Positions 23,815 to 34,795 of a DNA stretch of 64,000 nucleotides are shown piece by piece. Below the pieces are notes generated by a model. The model saw only the letters and a list, made by a program, of their open reading frames with translations, was not told where the DNA came from and made no database searches. Both the position numbers and the translations under genes were made by a program. The DNA comes from Xanthostigma xanthostigma (taxonomy: Eukaryota; Arthropoda; Insecta; Raphidioptera; Raphidiidae): the NCBI GenBank assembly GCA_963575645.1, contig OY754475.1, positions 22,544,509 to 22,608,508 on the forward strand, in the 5' to 3' direction. Each line of letters starts with the position of its first letter. Position 1 is the stretch's first letter.

Positions 23815-24380
23815 CAAAGCACCGCCGCTTTCCCCCCGTCGCCCTCGCCCTTTTCCCCCTGCCACCCTCGCCCCTGCCAACAGAAAGCACAGATCGTAAC
23901 AAGATGTACATAATACTAGAAACATAAGTATTATATAGGCATGTTTTGCCACAGAATTGTAACTTCGCGAGCAGAACATCACAACGTAACAGCTGAACAA
24001 TGTTACGACGGAACGTAACTTGTTTTTATGTAAAATTAACAAGTTTCGTGAGCGAGTAATTTAACAATTAAAAGTCGTTCCTTGTCAATTAACTTTCTCT
24101 TCGACGGTTAAAATTCAACATCTAACATACAGGGTGTCCCATAACGTCGTAGTTTAAATTAGGAACACGTGTATTCGTACGTTTAACTTGTAAATCGTTG
24201 ACGGAATTTGAAAAAAAATATAAATGAAATGAAAAAATGTTGAAAGAAAAAAATAGAGCTTCTAGTAATTTCGTTTTATTCAAAAAGTTAACTTTTAGAT
24301 GTCTGATTTCGACGAAATTGCATTTTTTAACGGATCTTCTGTAAAAAAAAAACGCGGTATATTATTACTAGCTCTATTAC
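23815..24380. other. Intergenic, no gene recognised
   Basis: A C-rich pyrimidine stretch lies at 23825-23875. CAGGGTGTCCCATAA at 24131 is a wording often found at transposon ends in arthropods, but I found no partner. Confidence 0.35.
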
Positions 24381-24384
24381 TCAA

Positions 24385-24523
24385 CTAATTATGGCGTTTT
24401 CAGTCAGGTCGAATGGGTAACCATTGGTTAAATAAACAATAAACAATTTTTTTAACAAATAGTTACCCATTCGACCTGACCTGCCCCGGGGCAGTTCTCG
24501 ATGCCGAAAACGCCATTAGTTTC
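24385..24523. repeat. Interrupted foldback
   Basis: 'ctaattatggcgttttc' plus 'caggtcgaatgggtaac' at 24387-24423 pair with 24465-24523. The right arm is split by 'acctgccccggggcagttctc', so the stem has a bulge that is itself palindromic. Confidence 0.7.
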
Positions 24524-25345
24524 TTAAGTTTTCATAATTTTGTAAACACCTCAACAAAAATGTAACGCAACCAACTTAAAAAGCAGTTACAACAAAATAC
24601 GTCACTAAAATTAAAAATAGTGAGTATAGGGCTCAAAACACGCAAAATTTCCAACGTTTCACCACAGCATTCGACTTCATCATCGAGGATGCATGTTTTG
24701 AATTTCAATAAAACTCAGTGTTTGTTGAAACTGTGTCAAACAATTATATCATTTTTTTTTGAGAACAGATTCTGTGACACTTTTGATACAAAGATGAGCC
24801 GTACACCTGGCAGGTGACGCATGCGCCGTGGAGTTTTTCGGCACAACAGTCGAGCGCTTTGACGTTTATAATTTTTGATTCACATCGCCTAAGCAACGCA
24901 ATCGTTTTGTTATAGGTACCGGATATAATTTATTTTTTTGGTCGAAAGTACACGTCGAACAAATCCAAAACTTGTCCTGTCTTTCTCGAACGGCCGAGGC
25001 GTTTCATTAGAGGCCTTCAGACACCTCCAAGGCCTGGTGAAAGTATCAAATGGTTACAGTACATTCGTCAAAATAGCAAACAAACAAAACCGGTTCGACA
25101 TGGTGGAAGCAAAGCACCAATGTGGTGTGAGAGACGGGTGCCGCAGCGGTGGTGGGAGTAACGCGACGATGTGGTGGAAGATACGGTATATGAAAAGCTT
25201 ATTATTTTAAATACAGTGTAACCCCTTTATAACGAATCTCAAGACCGAGCATTTTTTTTCGTTTAAAAAGTGTTCGTTATATGGAGGGAAGAAAGAAAAA
25301 AAACCAAATTTCACCTAATCAATTTATTTCAAACACACATGCCGG

Positions 25346-25772
25346 GTTGCAGAAAGGATTGTCAAAAAAAATGATTTGACAATGTCCTTAGATTGTAATC
25401 ATATAATTGCAGTTTCCATACATCAGGAACAGTCTAATGTCGTATTCAAACTCCCTGTCATCTAGAACATAAGATTGTACTCAGACAAAAACAATTAATT
25501 ATTATTGTTCTACATAGAAAAAGATCGCTTTTCAAGCTAAATTTTGATCAAAATGCGTAGAAAATCGTTGTTTTGAAGTGGAAACTGTACAAAAAATAGT
25601 ACAAAACACATGCATACACAGTTTAAGAAAAATATCGTTTCAATCGGTCAATTACTTTTCGAGCAGGATCGATTTAAAATTCTACAACGCTTTTCAGATG
25701 GAGAAATATGTAGGTATGTTCACAATCTAAGGTCGTTGTCAAATCAAATTTTCTGACAATATTTTCTGCAAC
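25346..25772. mobile_element. MITE nested in the Tigger-type element
   Basis: Inverted ends GTTGCAGAAAGGATTGTCA and the complement of GTTGCAGAAAATATTGTCAG continue into 'tgatttgacaa...ccttagattgt', giving terminal repeats of about 55 bp. A second copy is at 49391-50212 inside an NFRKB intron. No coding frame. Confidence 0.75.
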
Positions 25773-25836
25773 TGAGCAACAGTCTGTTAACTTTGCCTGA
25801 CGTTTTTTACTATGCCAATATTTGTTTTGTATTTTA

Positions 25837-25980
25837 TTAAGTATCTTTTATGCATGTCTTGGGATCATCTTCATTAAACAATAGGAATTTTTCGATAAAT
25901 TTGACGGCATCAAGTGCTTGTTGAATAGTTGGTGATGGTTCAGAATCGTCCTCTTTACGTCTGTAAATATTTGCTAGCGT
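25837..25980 (-). pseudogene. Tigger-type transposase C-terminal remnant
   Basis: An open frame of 47 codons ending in TAA reads TLANIYRRKEDDSEPSPTIQ, then an amphipathic helix ending FIEKFLLFNEDDP. Acidic SP linker plus a helix rich in A/L/K near the stop is the usual C-terminus of Tigger-like transposases. It is preceded by a stop in frame, and the DNA-binding and catalytic regions are missing. Confidence 0.65.
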
Positions 25981-26122
25981 CTAAATATTTCTTTGTAATA
26001 GAGAATGGCTGTTGCGCTATTAATGTATGGATTTTAAGGTAAACCGACCAAATTGTAAAAATGTCTACGTTATAGGGAATTTTTCGTTATAACGAAGGAC
26101 GTTATAAAGAGGTTACACTGTA

Positions 26123-27125
26123 CATTGTAAACGCTAGGTACTGTTAAAAGCACCTAGTTATATAACAACAATTATAACAATTGATTAATATTAAGACTTG
26201 AACGCGAAAATTATATCACAACAATCCACTATAGATGTTATTAATTATTCAGATACGGTTTTAAAGGTGCGTCCACACCGTAGACCTATATTTCTATAAT
26301 CAGTCAAATTGCAAAGCGCGTGTAATCCGAGAGGTTCGACTTAAATATAACTACAGTTTATAGAACAACTAGTTGAAAGCCCGGATTCACTCGGATGCAA
26401 TCTGTGAGTATTGGCCGGGGCGCAGAGTATAGAGTGGGGATCAAAGAAGTCGATCGCAACGTGAGCTGTGGACTAAACGTCCAATAAATCATGCAACGCT
26501 TATAGAGTACGATTTCACGCGGCCGTCAGATGTCTTATCGTCGTTTGTTAAGAAGTTTAGCGGGTTAAAACAACAATAACAACGCAATCAAGTCTATCGA
26601 CACCGAAGCGTCATCTATGAATCACTCTATCGACAACTAGAGTGGCTAAAAAAAAAACAGCATTCGACAGTCAACTGTTTTAGTTGGAAAAGCTGTCATC
26701 TCATGACGTGTGTATCGGAAACAATTGTCGTGCGTTGTTATATTATTATTATTGACGGAAGTATTCGAATTTTGCGCGAGTGCTGCAAAACTTTCTGACA
26801 TTCCCCGTGTAAATATAGTATTGAACGAGCGGCGGCGATCGCTTAAATGGCTCGCAAACTAGCTGTGTATATAAATTCCTGGAAATAAAGGAGAATTCCT
26901 CTTTCCTCTACGAATACGCAGGCGGACAAAACGCGACATTGTCGCAATAGTCAATTTATCCAGTCATCTAGCAGCCACAAAATAAGCTCATATTAATTAA
27001 CTCAAACTAATTTTTCTTCATACCTCGATCGAAAGTACCTACATACTTTCGGCATCAATAATGTAAGGCAGTAAGTCTAACATTTACGCATTGATGGGAT
27101 TACGCGCACCGATGAAGTTCGGGTG
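26123..27125. other. Intergenic, no gene recognised
   Basis: No domain-bearing frame or structured repeat found. Confidence 0.4.
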
Positions 27126-27330
27126 GCAGAGAAAATCACCAACTGTTGTTTAGATGTCGTTTCCATAGCAACCCTATTACATTTTTCCCACTGCCTCTCT
27201 GCCGAAAAACGGTAATTCCTGTACCGGCCATCTTGTTGAGGTTTTCCAACAATGAGCCTTTTTCCTGAGAATAGTGCAGCGAAAGTGTCACGAGAGGCAG
27301 CACTAGTAGTAGGGACAAACAAAATATTTA
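27126..27330 (-). repeat. SINE-like fragment, minus orientation
   Basis: On the minus strand 'tttgtccctactactagtgc' and 'caggaaaaaggctcatt' recur, in plus orientation, at 28771-28836. The fragment lies just left of copy B of the 870-bp repeat; its relative lies about 530 bp right of that copy. Confidence 0.55.
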
Positions 27331-27600
27331 CATGCCAACCAATGTTATTTACGTGATATTATTGCACATACCTCTAAACTAGCGGTATGTGCTTTATTAT
27401 CGCTTTGTGCGTCAGAGCTGACTTTCGTTCATATAAGAAGTTATATCTAAGTTAATTTCACACGAAATCCATTCAAATTGAAGCTTTTTGAAAAGAGGAG
27501 ATTCTAATCTATAAAATAGAACCATTTTTAAATCAATTTGAGTTCATAAATACTATTAAAATTGTAATTGAAAATCACAAACAGCAGTTGTCGGTTGGTC

Positions 27601-27643
27601 TGTACGTATGTACGTACGTATGTACGTACGTATGTACGTACGT
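27601..27643. repeat. TACG/TATG tetranucleotide microsatellite
   Basis: About ten units of TACG/TATG. Confidence 0.9.
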
Positions 27644-27899
27644 CACGACTCTACAGATCGCAATTTTGGTCGGATTGCCTTGGGTTATATTTTATTCACT
27701 TTGTTTACTATCAGACCAGAACCCTATTTAAATTCACTAAAATGTGTTCAGTAGTTTAATTTTTATAAACAGTTTTATTTTTTATTATTTTTGACAGTTA
27801 ATTATTTAAAAACAATATAATAAATGCTGTGCAAATATAGTGTAATCCATAAAACAAGTGCTACACTTGTATACCGTGATAACACCACTGCACGTATTA

Positions 27900-27973
27900 G
27901 GCAGCCGTGGCGCAATGGATATGCCGTTGGATCTCCAAGGGCAAGGTCCTGGGTTCGAATCCTTACGATATCA
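27900..27973 (+). repeat. tRNA-like (Arg-like) sequence inside copy B
   Basis: GCCGTGGCGCAATGGATATG, then GTTGGATCTCCAAGG, then GGTCCTGGGTTCGAATCC. A and B boxes are well placed. The T stem has two broken pairs and the acceptor arm does not close, so it is not a usable tRNA. Poly-T begins within 15 nt after it. Confidence 0.6.
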
Positions 27974-28237
27974 TTGATTTTTTTCTTTTTTTTTTCTTTT
28001 TATTTTGTTTTATTTTATTCCACTTGATATTAATTATATATTATATTATGTATAGTTCTTAATTTTTTTTATTTTTGCAAACTTAAAAAAAATATTTTTT
28101 CAATTTTTAATTATTTATTTCTTTAAATTTTTAAATCTTGTTAAATTTATTAAAAATATTTTTTAATTGTTATTTTTTTATCATACAGTGGAAAACTTGC
28201 GGGATGTGCACTTTTGGTTTTGCCAACTATTTTATTA

Positions 28238-28765
28238 TTTAAAAATATAAATCTGAAATAAAAAAAATTTTGAACTGATAAACTTATCACTGAGAGTCAT
28301 CATTTACATATGTTATCGAAATTATTTTTAAAATTAATTAAATGAATAAAAAATGAATAGTAAATTTTTGACAGTTTATTACCATTGATTAGAATGAGAT
28401 ATAACCTCAATCTTTTATTAAATTATATTCATTTATTATATTTAATTAAATTTATTTTATTACCATATATTTTTGATTCATATTTCATTTGGAAATAAAT
28501 CTGAAATTCATAATTATTTTCAATTTCTCTTATTACAGTTTGAATTTATTCGCTAATATTTTACTATAAGAGTCTGCATACTAACCTGTCTATTAATTCA
28601 TTTTTTTTCCAGATACTTTTAAATTACGACACGCAAGCCAACGTTTTAATGTTACTACATTGTTATCTTTTACAGTTGCAAATTTTAGTTTTGCTCCAGG
28701 AACTTCTGTTAAAAACATTTTTTTTCAAGTACACTTTAATGTGTGTTTATATGGGGATTTGACAG
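28238..28765. other. AT-rich intergenic
   Basis: Over 75% A+T by eye. No gene or structured repeat recognised. Confidence 0.5.
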
Positions 28766-28769
28766 TGTT

Positions 28770-28990
28770 TGTCCCTACCGAACTACTAGCGCTATACTAG
28801 TGAGTGATTTTTCGTACTTCAGGAAAAAGGCTCATTCCAGATAAATACCGAGATGGTTCCTTATTCACGGCCATGGCCGATTACCTGTCAAACTCCTATG
28901 CTCGAAATTTGCCTACTTTATCCTAATTTCCTAAAAATTCCTTCATTCGCCCATTGCTATTAATTAAGTTGAAGTTTAAAAATTGTAGAA
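28770..28990 (+). mobile_element. SINE-like fragment, plus orientation
   Basis: Shares 'tttgtccctac' and 'caggaaaaaggctcatt' with 27126-27330. Its 3' half ('tatcctaatttcct', 'cgcccattgct...aagttgaag') is shared with the minus-strand SINE at 50234-50505. The 3' end before 'aaaaattgtag' is therefore a common SINE tail. Confidence 0.6.
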
Positions 28991-29099
28991 AATAACGGGA
29001 AGTGTGGTATAGAAAAAAAAATAGTAATGGTGCGAATGGCGTCTGTTATGACATAAAGTCGAGAAACGGACGTTAAACGCATTATTATTATATGAATCG

Positions 29100-29480
29100 A
29101 GTGACCGTTAAAACTCGCCGGTCGCTCGTTTCAACATAACCTCGTACATAAAGATTGCACTTGCGTCCCGTAACGCGCTATACGCGAGTGTACAAGGTAT
29201 AACGCTGCGAATTCTGGAAAGCGCAAACACACAAAAGGGGATTCCCCCATCTCCTCCGTGCCAGGTTGATACATAGTGAGCGACCATGTCGGTCCCCGGC
29301 CTGCGTAGCGCGCGGCGCTGTCTCTCTACACACACACGAACATCGACGGCCCCGTTAACCGTGCGAGCGCTATCGAACCCACCGCGGCCTACAGACAGAC
29401 ATATTCTATTTATAAACCGTCGGGACGCGGGGCGGCGGCGCCGGAAAAAGGACGCACACAGGTAGATATCAGCTCTCTGT
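29100..29480. promoter_or_regulatory. CpG-rich island, candidate promoter / first exon
   Basis: GC- and CpG-rich block in AT-rich surroundings. The minus-strand open frame through it (to 29617) has no domain. On the plus strand GCACACAG|GTAGATATC at about 29461 could be a donor. I could not connect it to downstream coding exons, so the direction is open. Confidence 0.4.
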
Positions 29481-29591
29481 ATATATAGTAAAGACCTTGC
29501 CAATAACGCGATATTCAATAAAAGCGGCGCGTGAACTAAAAAACATACAACTATGACGTGTTCTTTGCGATTTTCACTGTCAATGGACATC

Positions 29592-29757
29592 CCTATATCT
29601 AAAATCTCGCTAAACATATCTGTAGCTGAAAATCTATTGGCTTTTAGGCTATGTGCCCATGGACACTTTTTCTTAGTGACATCTAAGCTATGAAATAAAA
29701 CAATTTTCGATCAATTTAACCGAGAACCAAAACCCATAAGGTTTGTGCGGGGTCCTT
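29592..29757 (+). repeat. Dispersed repeat shared with 15218-15388
   Basis: Same order of blocks as the 15.2-kb copy, from 'aaaatctcgctaaacatatc' to 'aggtttgtgcggggtcctt'. Confidence 0.7.
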
Positions 29758-29819
29758 CATATCCTTTTATTATTATTTTGTAATAATAATTAATCAAATC
29801 TTTGATTAACATCTGATTA

Positions 29820-30305
29820 GAATTCTTCAATAAATAAAATTATCGACCAATGTTTCAGACAAAAATATTAACAAAAATTGGTTGTCTGTAAAGTCGGTTT
29901 ACGGACGATAGTTTTACGTGATAACGTATTCCGCTCGAATATCATATTTAATAATACATAACCTAAATTTTAGTAGCTGTCAAACTTGGGCCGATCGTGC
30001 TTCTCTATCGCTTATACTGCGCTCTCGCTTGCACACACAGGGTCAGGCGGAACGTTACACTTTTTCGTGCGTGCAGCTGGTGTTTCATCAATTTATAAGA
30101 CGTTATCACGTCAAAAAATAATAATACATTAACGTTTCGGTCCGGATTTGGATCTTCTTCAGAACTGATCTAATTATTAATCAATTTTTATATATTTTAG
30201 ATCAGTTCTGAAGAAGCTCCAAATCCGGACCGAAACGTTAATGTATTAATTATTATTTTTTGTTGATATATTTGTCTGAAAAATTGGTCGATAATTTTAT
30301 TTATT
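29820..30305. mobile_element. Foldback element split by an 'ACGTGATAACG' MITE
   Basis: Outer arms 'ttcaataaataaaattatcg / accaatgtttcagacaaa' (29820-29865) pair with 30255-30305. An inner stem pairs 'aatacattaacgtttcggtc / cggatttgg' (30123-30152) with 30203-30243. Same family as 21319-21470. The left side is interrupted by MITE copy 3 (29873-30118). Confidence 0.75.
29873..30118 (+). mobile_element. 'ACGTGATAACG' MITE, copy 3
   Basis: AATTGGTTGTCTGTAAAGTC at the left, TTTTACGTGATAACG, interior 'gggccgatcgtgcttctcta / tcgcttata', then CGTTATCACGTCAAAA at the right. Confidence 0.85.
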
Positions 30306-30309
30306 GAAT

Positions 30310-33230
30310 AATAATTAATGCTAATTAATAAACATGTTACATAACATTTTAGTTTTAAATCTCTGTAGTTCCGTATTTTGCCAATAGTACACTCTATCGG
30401 AATACATTAGCAACCTATTAATTTAAGAGCAACAGTTCTCTATTATAATAATTTGATATTCGACTTTTTAGGACATGTAAATAAAATGTTTTACACACCT
30501 ATATTATATATTTCCATTGTTTTGAATCGAGATTGTCATTCAATTGTTCGGAGTCCACCGCATTCTAGAAAAACAAAATAAAACGGCAGAACTCTGGACA
30601 AATCTAAAGCAAATTATTAACAAAGCATGGTCAAAAACTAATATACGAAATCTTTCTCATATATTTGTCAATAATTAAACTGTTTCATGTCCAAATTTGA
30701 TTTAAAAAACTGTGGATAATAATGTTCAAAAAAATTATTAGACAGTTTTAAAATTGAAACGAAATTAATTTTGCATTTTTCATTTGCGAAATGTTACAAA
30801 TCAGGCGTACCAAACCCGAACAACAAAAAATTGTATTTTCTATCGTTTATATTTATGCGTTCCATTCCGAAATGGAAGAGATCAAAATTTTGACGTTTGT
30901 TTTGACCATACTCTGTTATAATTTTGTATAAAGTGTGAACAAATGAATTTTCCCTCTGAGTAGGTTACGACAAAAAAATGTATTTTAGTTTCAAAATTCA
31001 TTTGTTTTCTCATAGCCAACGCTGAAGAAAAATGATCGGCTCCCATTTTATTATGTCGGGCTGTATGTGCGAGATTTTGGATAAGCTGTATTTAATTCAC
31101 TCGAATTTTTAAAGTTTTGGTTGCGCTTTTCTTCTCTCAACGAGCAACAAACACGACGCAACCCAAAAATTAATGCAAATTAAAAATTGTTTTTCTATGT
31201 TTTAGAAACAATTTTACTGAAACCCCGTTTTGCTTTCGAGAAAAATGGCGATGCCCGGTGGAAGATTTGTGGCCTGCAATATCTCTGCAGCCCCGTGAGA
31301 GAGTCGAAGCAAGTACCTTCCAAGAACATAGCAAACGATTCCCTTGCACAGAGATATTCGGTGTTCTGGGAGAGGAGTTTGCTTCGATTCCCGCGCAGAA
31401 ATGCAGAAACATTGGAGCCAGTAAATCTTCCTCTAAATTTTCACTTTTTTATTCACAGCAAAGTGATAGTTTCGAAAATAATTCCGGTTTCATCAAAAAA
31501 ATTAAACATGTTTCCGGGGTCAATTACTCCTTCAACGCTAAAAACGGAGCGAAGCGTCGATTTTGATTAAGAGTTTAAAAAACTGAATACGTCGAAATTA
31601 CGGAGCTGTCTTGATCAAGGCAATTTTAATTTTAAATTATTAGCTTATCGTCTCGCACTTACGCGCTGACAGATGAAACCTGAAAGAAAAAGAAACTTGT
31701 AAAATGAAAATTATTTTCGTGAAAACACGAAAATGTTAAAACCTGTGAAACAAAGTCGCGAAAAATTCGAAACGTATAGAGAAAATGGGATAATAAAAAG
31801 AAAGAATATTCGAACTTAAAAATTAACATGCATATCCCTACGCCTCCAAGGGTAACGACGATGTTTTGGTCACTTCGAATAACCAGGACACGCGTCGAGA
31901 CATGGAGGAGAAAAACCATCACCAAAACATAAATAGTACGAAAATCGGGATCGATTCACGGAGGACTTTGGGCCGAGAAATGACGATACGATAGCGAAAA
32001 ATCCTATCATAAAAGCAAGACTCTACAATGTTAAATAATACACTCTAACAGTTTAATAATTAATTAATTAATTGCTGACACTACGCGGAGTGCCAATTAT
32101 TTAATACAAAATATTATAACAAAGTTAGAAATTAAATAAAAATTTCGAGATATTAAAAAAACAAAACAAACAACTGAATTTACTAGTTTTAATGAATTTA
32201 TTTTAATTTGAATTGAAAAAGGGTAGGTATATTACGTTGGTTGTTGAACAGAAAACCACCCAACACTGAATGGTTTTCAGAACTGATCCATGCTGCTGTT
32301 GGACGTTTTTTCAGTACTTTTTCTGTAAAAGCGCTGCTCTAAACTTTCAGCTAAACGCTTATTTCAGACAAGATTACTACAGACCCTCGACAAGGGTCAA
32401 AAAATGTGATTTAGTTATGCTATGAAGTTTAGAAAATACCATCTGGCCCACAATGGTATTTGTACAAGTACTAATATTAGTACGGCTTTACAAGTTCACC
32501 TAAACAATTAATTTTGATTTATATTAAAGTTCAATTATTAAAAGGGATTTTAATTTAGAATCGGTTGAATTTAGACAAAATTATTATTAGATTATTTAAA
32601 AACAATAGAAAAAGTCCGAAAAAACATCATAAATCTGAAAAGAAAAGAAATATTCACCAGAGCGAAATGAGAGTTGTGATTAGTTAGACTCTTTGTCTGT
32701 GAAAAGCCTAAATCCACAAAGCCCTACGCACGGAACGCAAAACAACCTTCGCCCTTCACAGCAGGCCACGGTCCTCGCTCTGGTCTCAACAGCTGTATAC
32801 ATTTATTGATGTGACTGGACTTACAACTGTTGCGACAGGACGTAAGCCCGCTGTTCGAACTAGATTGCCGGACTACTTTTTTTGTAAGGCTATTTTTAGT
32901 AGCGTTACAAACCAAGCAATCCTGAGACTAGAACCCTATAGGTGCGGTCCAACGCGGATGTCCTATTGGGATATGGACCGCGGAAAGCGCAGCTAGCTAA
33001 AAAATAACGACAGTGCACGACGTACCTGGTGTCTTAGCAACATTGCATGCGAAGACAGAAGGCACGCCGTACACCTAAATCCAGTAACAAAAAATATACA
33101 TGTGTCATATGTGTGTCCCTAAAATTCGCGATACGCAGAAATCCACTGGGGAAATTCGACCACCTTAACGCTCCTGACGCGATGGAGGCTAGACCTTAAC
33201 CCCAACAAAGCACAGCGACCTTTCCTTATG
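30310..33230. other. Intergenic, no gene recognised
   Basis: No domain-bearing frame. Overlapping open frames at 31170-31570 on both strands are moderately long but neither translation is recognisable. No RNA gene or element ends seen. Confidence 0.4.
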
Positions 33231-33239
33231 GAAAACACA

Positions 33240-33762
33240 ACCGATTTTCACTCAGAAAAAAACAGCACTTCGATTGTCACAATAGAAAACACGACAAGAG
33301 CGATTTTCACAGCGGAAAACACGGCACTTCGATTTTCACAATAGAAAACACGACAAGAGCGATTTTCACAGCGGAAAACACGGCACTTCGATTTTCACAA
33401 TAGAAAACACGACAAGAGCGATTTTCACAGCGGAAAACACGGCACTTCGATTTTCACAATAGAAAACACGACAAGAGCGATTTTCACAGCGGAAAACACG
33501 GCACTTCGATTTTCACAATAGAAAACACGACAAGAGCGATTTTCACAGCGGAAAACACGGCACTTCGATTTTCACAATAGAAAACACGACAAGAGCGATT
33601 TTCACAGCGGAAAACACGGCACTTCGATTTTCATAAAAGAAAACACGACAAGTGCGATTTTCACAGCGGAAAACACAGCACTTCGATTTTCACAGTATAG
33701 AAAACACGACAAGTGCGATTTTTACTACGGAAAACACAGTTAACACGATTTTCACGGTGGAA
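33240..33762. repeat. 59-bp minisatellite (about 8 copies)
   Basis: Exact 59-bp period between about 33290 and 33640 (for example 'cgattttcacagcgg' at 33301 and 33360). Each unit is two related half-repeats of 29-30 bp with the core CGATTTTCACA..GGAAAACA, one with 'ata' and one with 'gcg' in the middle. Edge copies are more diverged, as is usual for homogenised arrays. 59 is not a multiple of three, so it does not encode a repeat protein. Confidence 0.95.
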
Positions 33763-34700
33763 GGTACAGCTATTGACTTTCGCTTGGAAGCTAAGGCAGT
33801 CTCGACCGAGCCAAGACCTAAAATCTCAACCGCGGACATCATCGCAGGTGGTCTACTAACCGCGCTGTCCTATCCGACCTGCACGCGTAAGGACAAAAGT
33901 TGGCCGAACGGCGCCCTACAGCTACCCTAACATCTAACGTTCCCAAATGGAACCTCTGTGGAAAGAAACCCTAAACACAGCAGTGCAAACAATCAAAACG
34001 CCCTCCCTACATATTTCATCGAAGTCTAAAAGTTAGTTAAACTGCTGCAATAGCCCTAAAGCTAACGATAAACGAAAAATTATGAATGGTTGTGTTAAGG
34101 CCACTTGCACCAACAGCGATTAACCAGTTTACGAGAATTTAATCGTTCTTATTTGAACATTTGCTGGATTTTTTAACATTCAAAAACTAAACTGAATGTG
34201 AGATATTTAAAAATGATATTAACAAAAAAAAAACATATCTTCGCGAGACAGTTATTTGAAATTAAGTAAGCAATTGTTGTAATATTATTGTCGTAGTCTG
34301 AACTGCAGCTATTGGTGAAAGCGGCCATTGTATGATGAAGTCACCCATTTTGTATCGTATTAGAATTTTTTTTTAATAATTCAAATTCCGTTTGTTGAAA
34401 TTTAAATTAAAATTAGACATAAATGCGACACAAAATAGGTAACAAAAAATATTTACATAAATATATCAGATAAACAAATAAAAATGCATCTCACAACGTT
34501 CCAAATTGAGTGGATTTTTACCACCACAAAATAAGACACGTTGTGTTTTACATTTACAATACAATTTATAAAAAGGAGTCCCTAAAAGGCAAACAAATTT
34601 GAAAGATTTTAATTTTACCTATGATAAGAAAGTTAAAACGCGACCGCGAAAATGTGATCCCGATTAAAATATAAAAAATTTGTTAAAAGTCATAACTGAA
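33763..34700. other. Intergenic, no gene recognised
   Basis: TTAAGGCCACTTGCACCAAC at 34095 looks like an element end, but no inverse partner was found. Confidence 0.35.
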
Positions 34701-34709
34701 AACTGAAGT

Positions 34710-34715
34710 TTTATT
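34710..34715 (-). promoter_or_regulatory. Poly(A) signal AATAAA
   Basis: AATAAA on the minus strand, about 80 nt downstream of the TGA at 34796-34798 of the tentative gene. Distance and orientation fit. Confidence 0.4.
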
Positions 34716-34795
34716 GATTCTTTTTTAAACTTTCGAATCATTATTATTGATTCGAATTTCATTCAAACAGTAGTCTTGAAACTATAAAACTTCTA

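Larger units (their letters stand above)
25214..26120 (-). mobile_element. Tigger/pogo-type DNA transposon with transposase remnant
   Basis: Ends CAGTGTAACCCCTTTATAAC and the complement of CAGTGTAACCTCTTTATAAC, flanked by TA on both sides (25212-25213, 26121-26122). 'Cgttatat/cgttataac' words repeat beside the ends. The 907 bp contain a minus-strand transposase tail and a nested MITE at 25346-25772. Confidence 0.85.
27364..28237. mobile_element. 870-bp dispersed repeat, copy B (inverted relative to copy A)
   Basis: Begins with palindrome GCACATACCTCTAA...AGCGGTATGTGC and ends ...GTTTTGCCAACTATTTTAT, the exact reverse of copy A at 7228-8095. It contains the longer tetranucleotide array (27601-27643) and the plus-strand tRNA-like unit (27900-27973), directly followed by T runs that could end Pol III transcription. 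The copies differ by scattered substitutions and array length. Confidence 0.75.

Noticed and set aside
22396-24145. CACACCCTGTATA (22396) and TACAGGGTGTCCC (24129) as ends of one element
   Set aside because: The two face away from each other, so they cannot be the two ends of the same insertion.
27900-27973. Functional tRNA-Arg gene
   Set aside because: A and B boxes are present but the T stem and acceptor stem do not pair and the unit is embedded in a dispersed repeat.
33240-33762. CRISPR array
   Set aside because: Contiguous 59-bp tandem repeats without unique spacers, in a eukaryotic genome.
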